From CAVUCH01 sp963763095 (GTDB lineage: Bacteria > Acidobacteriota > Vicinamibacteria > Vicinamibacterales > JAENWD01), in contig CAVXNR010000008.1 in assembly GCA_963763095.1 (NCBI GenBank), positions 9,137 through 73,136 of the forward strand: a DNA stretch of 64,000 bases, read 5' to 3'. How positions within the stretch are numbered: the first letter of the stretch is position 1; the number at the start of each line of letters is the position of its first letter. A program made the translations under genes and the position numbers. Of this stretch, positions 58,886 to 64,000 are shown in pieces. The notes under the pieces are model-generated. The model saw nothing but the letters and a program-made list of their open reading frames with translations, was not told the DNA's origin and made no database searches.

Positions 58886-59661
58886 GCTTGTCACCGCTGC
58901 TGGACGAGCACCGCGCGTTGTTGGCGAACGAAAGATGCACCAGGGGACCACTCATGCCGGAACGCCGCGCCCGAGGACGACTGCCGAAAATAGACCCGCT
59001 CCCTTACGACATCGCCACCGCCTGCTACGCCATCGGCACCCGCGTCGAGGTGCCTGCGGGCGCTTACCTCTATCGCCAGGGTGATACCGCCGATCGCATC
59101 TACTGCATCGCCGCCGGGTACGCCAAAATCACATCCGAGTCCCGGGCCGGGCACCAGGTTGTCGTCGCCTTCCTGGGCCCCCGCTACACAGTGGGGATCG
59201 GCGGCTTGTACACGCCGCCCGTCTACACCTTCAACGCCATTGCCGCCGACACGCTCATCGCCTATGGGTGGACCCGGGCCCAGGCAGCGGAGCTGATCCG
59301 GCATCCGGCGCTCCGGCACTACCTCGACCAGGTGTTCCACCATTACACCGAAGTGCTGGCGACCCGGTTGCACACCCTCAGCGAGGGCCTCCCGTTCGAG
59401 CGGCTGGCGGCCGTGCTGCTGGAGTTGGCCGTGATGCACGGGTCCCCGGCCCCCGGCGGCCTCATCGAAGTAGACCCCCCGGTCTCCTTCGACGACCTGG
59501 GCGGGCTCTCGGGGACCACCGTGGAGACGGTCACTCGCTACATCACCCAGTGGCGGGCGGCGGGGGCGGTGCTCCCCCGGACGGGCTGGAAGAAGCTCTG
59601 GCTCTACCCCGAGCGGCTCCGGGACGTCGTCTTTCGGGACCCTCTCCCCCTGGAGGCGTGA
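58882..59661 (+). CDS. Crp/Fnr-family transcriptional regulator
   Basis: 259 residues. The cNMP-binding-like domain has YLYRQGDTADRIYCIAAGYA and VVVAFLGPRYTVGIG. The C-terminal helix-turn-helix is LGGLSGTTVETVTRYITQWR. The typical cAMP-binding RxS pair is not seen, so the effector is unknown. ATG 58882 overlaps the glycosyltransferase stop; the two are coupled, which is uncommon for these families. Confidence 0.85.
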   Translation: MSLSPLLDEHRALLANERCTRGPLMPERRARGRLPKIDPLPYDIATACYAIGTRVEVPAGAYLYRQGDTADRIYCIAAGYAKITSESRAGHQVVVAFLGPRYTVGIGGLYTPPVYTFNAIAADTLIAYGWTRAQAAELIRHPALRHYLDQVFHHYTEVLATRLHTLSEGLPFERLAAVLLELAVMHGSPAPGGLIEVDPPVSFDDLGGLSGTTVETVTRYITQWRAAGAVLPRTGWKKLWLYPERLRDVVFRDPLPLEA

Positions 59662-59762
59662 GGTGGGAGAATCGTCTCAGGTAACCAATCGAGGGTGGTT
59701 GCCTGAAAAAGTAAAATGGCTAGGTCAGCCGTGAAAGTTCCGGATGTGAACCGACGTTCGCT

Positions 59763-59799
59763 GTAGCTCAGGAGGATAGAGCACCGGTTCCTAAACCGA
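59763..59799 (+). pseudogene. tRNA-Arg fragment (5' half, attachment-site-like)
   Basis: About 36 bases match the D-arm and anticodon arm of the intact tRNA-Arg(CCT) at 61478, with one substitution and one missing T. The rest of the tRNA is absent. It marks the left edge of an island. Confidence 0.7.
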
Positions 59800-59890
59800 C
59801 ACCGAGCCAAAAATCCGACTCAGGCGTATCAAGCACTTAGCGGAATACGTGGAGCGTGCAGTCTGACGGATGAACGGCGCTCTCAGATGG

Positions 59891-60103
59891 TCACCGCTCC
59901 TGAACCATGATGCCGTGGGCTGCCAGCACCGCGCGTTCTCGTGGCGACGCGTCCACGACACGCCAGCCACCCTGCACCATCGACGCTAGCCTGTACCATA
60001 CGCGCACCGTGTGGTGAAACGTCACGGCCAGCGGCGCGGCTGGGTCGTCCTCCACGATGTGTGCTTCAGCGCGTTCGCCGGTGGACGGAATCTCAATGAT
60101 CAC
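59891..60103 (-). CDS. Small hypothetical protein in the island
   Basis: 70 residues, starting MIIEIPSTGERAEAHIVEDD, probably beta-rich. It ends before the tRNA fragment. No family recognised. Confidence 0.4.
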   Translation of the reverse strand: MIIEIPSTGERAEAHIVEDDPAAPLAVTFHHTVRVWYRLASMVQGGWRVVDASPRERAVLAAHGIMVQER

Positions 60104-60376
60104 GATGCGGACTCAGACCGCTACCGCCGGGTTAGGTAGCGATGGTGATAGACAGGCCTGTTGTAGGATCGTTGATGGCGGTTCCAAGTTGCTGCATTGC
60201 GACGATCGATCTGCCGAGCGTGCCTCAGATCGACTCTACTCCAGCCTTCGCCACGCTCCAGACGTGGGCGCAAACCGAGCAGCGCACGGAGAGGACGTCG
60301 GCCGAGCGCGCCGCTCCCCGTCGGCCTCGAGTTCCGCCTCGAAGGTCCAGCCGCCGGAGGTCGGCACGGCGAATCG

Positions 60377-60643
60377 TCATTTCGCGTGCTTGTTACGCTC
60401 GCGGGTGGCCACACGCCAGACCATGACGTGCTCGCCCGTGTGGACATCGAAAATATCGAACGCCTCAACACATGCGCCAGGTACCGGCTCCACGTCCGGC
60501 ACAAACTCTAACGTGCCATTCTCAAGAGCCGTCATCCCATCCTTGATGGAACGGTTGAACGCCTCCACCAAGGCGCTTACCTCCTCATCGTCTGCCCTGT
60601 CGAATGCCCCCGGAGCCCTGACCACACCGCCATGGTGCATCAC
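60377..60643 (-). CDS. Small hypothetical protein in the island
   Basis: 88 residues (GTG start 60643 or ATG 60640), acidic, with a segment FVPDVEPVPGACVEAFDIFD. No family recognised. The gaps 60104-60376 and 60644-60972 show no further gene. Confidence 0.4.
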   Translation of the reverse strand: MMHHGGVVRAPGAFDRADDEEVSALVEAFNRSIKDGMTALENGTLEFVPDVEPVPGACVEAFDIFDVHTGEHVMVWRVATRERNKHAK

Positions 60644-60972
60644 TGTGTATCTGCGGCCTGTGACAACGGACGCCTCTGCCGCTTTGAATTACGCTTCACA
60701 CTTCTCATCTGAGTGTCTCCTCAACCGGTTGATCCCTCGCGCTCGGCCGCGCGGTTTGTGGGGGCCGCTGCGGTCGTCGTCGTGGGGATCGAAGGCCGTC
60801 GGCGGCGTTGATGCGCTGTTAACTGTTCAGAACCGCGTGCGCGTTGTGGCGCGCTTGCGAGTCGGGGTTCGCCACAGTTGCGAAACAGACCGGGGTCGCA
60901 GTGTAGACAGCTTGAGCCCCCATGTCATTGATCTAGATCAACAATGCTGGCGCTCGTGAGAAGTGCCTGTGA

Positions 60973-61452
60973 ATGGCCCCCCTAAACCGCTCGATGTCGT
61001 GCTCACCGACGGCCCCAGTAGCAGCGGGTGCCGCTGATATCACGCCGTTTCCGATGACCGTCGAGCTGTGCCGGGCGCTCGAGGCGCAGCATGCTGAGGC
61101 CAATCGATTGAAGGGGGAGGGCATCATTGCGCGGTTCGTGTTCACGAAGCGCAACGGCGCGCGGATCGGCTCGTTTCGGAAGGCGTGGGCGGCGGCCTGC
61201 GTGGACGGCCGGGCGCCCCGGCCGCATCCTGCATGACTTCCGCCGGACGAGCGTGCGAAACTTGGTGCGCGCCGGCATCCCCAAGCCGTGGCGATAAAGA
61301 TGACGGGACACAAGACGCGCTCTGTGTTCGAGCGCTACAACGTGGTCAGTCCGGGCGACCTGAAGGACGCGGCGCGGAAGCTCGACGCTGCGGGACAAGG
61401 ACAGAAAAGGGAGAATTCGCCGTTGACGACTGGCGAGCGCATGACCGTATAG
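60973..61452 (+). pseudogene. Tyrosine recombinase (integrase) C-terminal remnant
   Basis: Three frames are needed to read it. RKAWAAACV is followed in another frame by ILHDFRRTSVRNLVRAGIP (the Arg of the HxxR motif) and in a third by VAIKMTGHKTRSVFERYNVV, containing the conserved His and the likely nucleophile Tyr (ERY). The N-terminal part is missing. It ends 25 bases before tRNA-Arg, the usual place for an integrase of a tRNA-targeting element. Confidence 0.75.
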
Positions 61453-61477
61453 CGGATTTCCTCTGTAAAACTGTCAC

Positions 61478-61554
61478 GTCCCCGTAGCTCAGCAGGATAG
61501 AGCACCGGTTTCCTAAACCGGGGGTCGCAGGTTCGAGACCTGCCGGGGACGCCA
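61478..61554 (+). tRNA. tRNA-Arg (anticodon CCT)
   Basis: Cloverleaf with acceptor GTCCCCG/CGGGGAC, D-arm GCTC...GAGC, anticodon stem CCGGT/ACCGG around TTCCTAA (anticodon CCT), T-arm GCAGG-TTCGAGA-CCTGC, discriminator G and encoded CCA. Confidence 0.95.
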
Positions 61555-61748
61555 TTCTAATTCGCCTGAACTGTGGTATTTACGGCTGTTAAATCTATGC
61601 CTTGGACTGGGAAGCTGCGGGCCAGTGGTCCACTGGGTGGTCCATCCCGAGCAAATGCCTTCAGCTGTGCTGCACCCAGGGAACGCCAGCGCGGATCCCC
61701 GGCGGCGACGCATTCGCGGGCCGTCGCAGCCATGGGGATTTCCCTCAA

Positions 61749-61925
61749 ATGAGGGTGTCAATGTTTGCGTACAGGTTCAAAAACAAATACGTCGATCGCG
61801 TGTGGCTCGTCCTCATCGGCCTCGCGTTTTTGATGTGGCTGGCGATCATGGTGGACCGGATGGGCGCTCCGCTGGTTTTTGGCGGCATCCTGCTCGCGAT
61901 CCTCATCGGCGCCTGGCGCTCCTAG
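61749..61925 (+). CDS. Small two-helix membrane protein
   Basis: 58 residues with two hydrophobic segments (WLVLIGLAFLMWLAIMV; LVFGGILLAILIGAW). An alternative start is ATG 61761. No family recognised. Confidence 0.5.
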   Translation: MRVSMFAYRFKNKYVDRVWLVLIGLAFLMWLAIMVDRMGAPLVFGGILLAILIGAWRS

Positions 61926-62121
61926 AACTACGACCGAGTTAAAGGTGTGTCCTCTGCCTAACCTGGACCGGTGGCATGACAAGCCCGGTCCAGCCGGACG
62001 CCAGTCGTCCCAATTACGTTGGATCGCGTGGTGAGCAATCGGGCGCACCGGGCTCCGGATGTTCGGCACGATTCGCGACGAGTCCCTTCACTGTAAAGGC
62101 CTTCACGATCAGGTAACACGA

Positions 62122-62299
62122 GCTTCAAAATGGAGCCGCGGTCCTGGCAGCCGCGGCGACAAGACGGCCGCGCCGTCCAGACGCAATAACACCGACAACC
62201 TTCAATGGGGCCGCGGTCTCGCGACCGCGGATCTCCAAGCCGTGCAGCAGGGCATCGTCGGCCACAACATGCTTCAATGGGGCCGCGGTCAACCGCGGA
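62122..62299 (-). CRISPR. CRISPR-like cluster of three degenerate repeats
   Basis: Three related units (62122-62156, 62199-62231, 62271-62299) contain the minus-strand core CCGCGGCCCCATTGAAG (the 62122 unit is diverged), with an inner palindrome of CCGCGG arms. They are spaced about 72-77 bases apart, leaving unrelated 42- and 39-base intervals. The ATTGAAGC-type end and the regular spacing look like a CRISPR array. The units differ from each other, no cas genes are visible, and the TGGGGC-plus-hairpin design also resembles the palindromic repeat family of this genome, so the call is tentative. Confidence 0.4.
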
Positions 62300-62312
62300 T
62301 ACTTCGTGCTCC

Positions 62313-63172
62313 TGACGTCCCCCCACTTCTGAGTAGCGTTTCGGTTTAGAGTCCGGCCCAGCGAAGGGGACGGACGATGAAGAAGCGGTTCACGGAAGCG
62401 CAGATCGTGGGCTTCCTGCGGGAGGCCGATGCGGGTTGCCGGTAAGGACCTGTGCCGCAAGCACGGGTTCTCGGAGGCCAGTTACTACCTGTGGCGGAGC
62501 AAGTTCGGCGGCATGCGCGTCTCCGACGCCAAGCGCTTGAAGGAGCTCGAAGTCGAGAACACACGGTTGAAGAAGTTGCTCGCGGAGTCGCTGTTGGAAA
62601 ACGAGGTGACCCGTGAGATGCTGCAAAAAAGTGGTGACCGCACCAGCGCGACGCGAAGTGGTGCGGGAGATGGTCACGCGAGGCCTCAGCGAGCGGCGCG
62701 CGTTGACCGTCGTGCACATGAGCGCGGCCGCCCTGCGGTACGTGCCGCGGCCGGACCCCGATCCGAGCCTGGGCGATCGCATCGTCGCGTTGGCGCATCG
62801 CCACCGGCGGTACGGCGCCGGCATGATCTACCTGAAGCTGCGCCAGGAAGGCCGGCAGGTCAACCACAAGCGGGTCGAGCGTCTCTACGCGGAGGCGCGT
62901 CTGCAGGTCAGGCGCCGGCGCCGCAAGAAGGTGCCCCTGGCCGACCGTCAGCCGCTCGCCCGGCCGCAGGGTCCCAACCACGTGTGGTCGGCGGACTTCG
63001 TGTTCGATCGCACCGCGGACGGGCGCGTGTTGAAGTGTCTGACGATCGTCGATGACGCGACCACCGAAGCCGTGGCGGTGGTGCCGGCGCGGGCGCTGGG
63101 GGGCCTGCCGGTAAAGCTCGTCCTGGAGGCGCTGGCGCGCACACGCGGTCTGCCGCAGGTGCTGCGGACCGC
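62313..63172 (+). mobile_element. Truncated IS3-family insertion sequence
   Basis: The left end TGACGTCCCCCCACTT resembles IS3-type termini. orfA and orfB are present, but the element stops inside the transposase catalytic domain and no right inverted repeat is found. It inserted about 14 bases from the last CRISPR-like unit. Confidence 0.75.
62377..62650 (+). pseudogene. IS3-family orfA (helix-turn-helix), frame-disrupted
   Basis: MKKRFTEAQIVGFLREADAG is followed by a stop, and the gene continues in another frame with DLCRKHGFSEASYYLWRSKF and a leucine-zipper-like ENTRLKKLLAESLLENEV. The A6 stretch at 62625-62630 is the expected -1 slippage site for making the OrfAB fusion. Confidence 0.75.
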
Positions 63173-63185
63173 GTGCTATCAGTAA
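62613..63185 (+). pseudogene. IS3-family orfB (DDE transposase), 3'-truncated
   Basis: MTRGLSERRALTVVHMSAAA, then RYGAGMIYLKLRQEGRQVNH (HTH_21-like) and the rve catalytic start HVWSADFVFDRTADGRVLKC with the first catalytic Asp. The sequence departs after QVLRT, exactly where DNGPEF with the second Asp should follow, and ends in ACYQ. The breakpoint is near 63170. Confidence 0.8.
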
Positions 63186-63429
63186 CTTTCAAGGCCTCAG
63201 CGCCGTTGGGCGTCCAATCGAGATGCAAATGCGAGCTGCAGCGGTAGCTGGCTCATCGTGCCTCATACGGACGGAAATCCCGAGGGAGCGGAACGGGCCA
63301 GGCGGAGTAGCGACAAGCGCGCTCGCGAACGAACGGCTCAGGACAACGGTCGGCCTAAGTTCCTCTCCGGATGCGCCGAAGCCCTCGGGAAAGACGAGGC
63401 GGTCGCCAGCGCCTGGGACCGCCACACGT

Positions 63430-64000
63430 GGTCCACTTGAAATGCCTCGCGCCGTTTCATCACGGCGAACGCGTAGAGCAGCCACTTGTTCATACAGGCC
63501 ACCATGGCCGGCATCGTCGCCAGCGGGCGCGCCTCGCGCTGACGCAGCCGGTCATAGTGCGCACAAAGTCGAGATTATGCTGAAGCGCCGCCAGCGTCGC
63601 CAAATAGACCACCGTCCGCAGGCCCGCCCACGGCGACTGAGCATCGTGCGCCCGCGCATCGCGCCACTCTCATCCGCGACGGATTCAATCCGGCGAGCTT
63701 CACCAGCTGCCGGCCATGGCGGTATTTGCCGATCGTGCCGACCTCGGCGATCAGCCCGGCGACCGTCGTCCATCCACACCGGGCATCGTCATGAGGTAGG
63801 CCGCTTCGGCTAACGTGGGAAGCAGCATCCGAATCTCGGTCTCCAAATCGGCCATCTGATCGCTCAGCAAGTCCACACGCGCGATCGCGCGACGGATTTC
63901 GCGCATCATCGATGCGGCCCCATGCGGCAGCGCTACCGTGGATTGCGCGTGCGCATGGGCCTGCGCCACCTTGAATCGCCACACGCGCCGACCGCGACGG
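63430..64000 (-). pseudogene. IS110-family transposase remnant (runs off the window)
   Basis: Read on the minus strand, LPTLAEAAYLMTMPGV, then TTVAGLIAEVGTIGKYRHGR and QLVKLAGLNPS match the Transposase_20 domain. TVVYLATLAALQHNLDFVRT and NKWLLYAFAVMKRREAFQ follow in other frames. At least three frame changes make it a pseudogene; its N-terminal half lies beyond 64000. The gap 63186-63429 has no supported gene. Confidence 0.75.

Overview
The window is G+C-rich chromosomal DNA that looks like an Acidobacteriota genome, most likely of the Vicinamibacteria type. The evidence is a PadR regulator next to a long ADOP-type (acidobacterial duplicated orphan permease) MacB/FtsX permease, a Ser/Thr kinase with a C-terminal TolB/WD40-like half, a large TonB-dependent receptor with an N-terminal carboxypeptidase-regulatory-like domain, and many single-copy housekeeping genes of no obvious mobile origin. 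Taxonomy is inferred from gene content only.

Layout. 1-3011 (minus): a sulfate-assimilation operon (APS/PAPS reductase cysH, fused sat-cysC, siroheme synthase N-terminus). It is preceded by a strong promoter, a leader ORF with six consecutive Cys codons, and an intrinsic terminator, which together look like a cysteine attenuator. 3034-6002: secreted M28 peptidase and a beta-lactamase-fold hydrolase. 6114-11575: leucine biosynthesis (leuB, leuA, LysR, leuD, leuC). 11753-22048: photolyase, bacilliredoxin, moaA, amrS, recQ, MFS transporter, slipin/NfeD pair, surE, tRNA-Pro. 22325-36048: calpain-like protein, VOC protein, two hybrid/sensor kinase loci, TonB-dependent receptor, F420-oxidoreductase-like protein, OsmC protein, exported methyltransferase-like protein. 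36094-46038: ADOP permease with PadR, arfB, and a complete RND efflux operon (adaptor, pump, outer-membrane channel). 46045-54772: Nramp-type transporter, ceramidase-fold protein coupled to a Tat-type DegT aminotransferase, Ser/Thr kinase, acylphosphatase, apt. 54824-59661: APC permease, zinc-ribbon protein, glycosyltransferase with a Crp-like regulator. 59763-64000: accessory DNA with a tRNA-Arg duplication, a broken integrase, a CRISPR-like decayed repeat cluster, a truncated IS3 element and a decayed IS110 element.

Regulation and architecture. Several genes have a good -10 hexamer only 6-10 bases before the start codon, so leaderless mRNAs appear common. Intergenic gaps carry two repeat classes: palindromes with a constant TGTGG flank and TTCA loop but changing stems, and tandem heptamers facing an inverted copy of themselves.

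Sequence quality. Nine otherwise intact conserved genes are interrupted by one-base indels (sat, moaA, surE, sensor kinase, receiver, hybrid kinase, RND adaptor, RND pump, Ser/Thr kinase). Eight are insertions, and six of these lie on a GTAC tetranucleotide that has gained one G or C. I annotate these genes at full length with the break noted. The pattern suggests a systematic, motif-linked sequence error (or a motif-linked mutational process) rather than gene decay.
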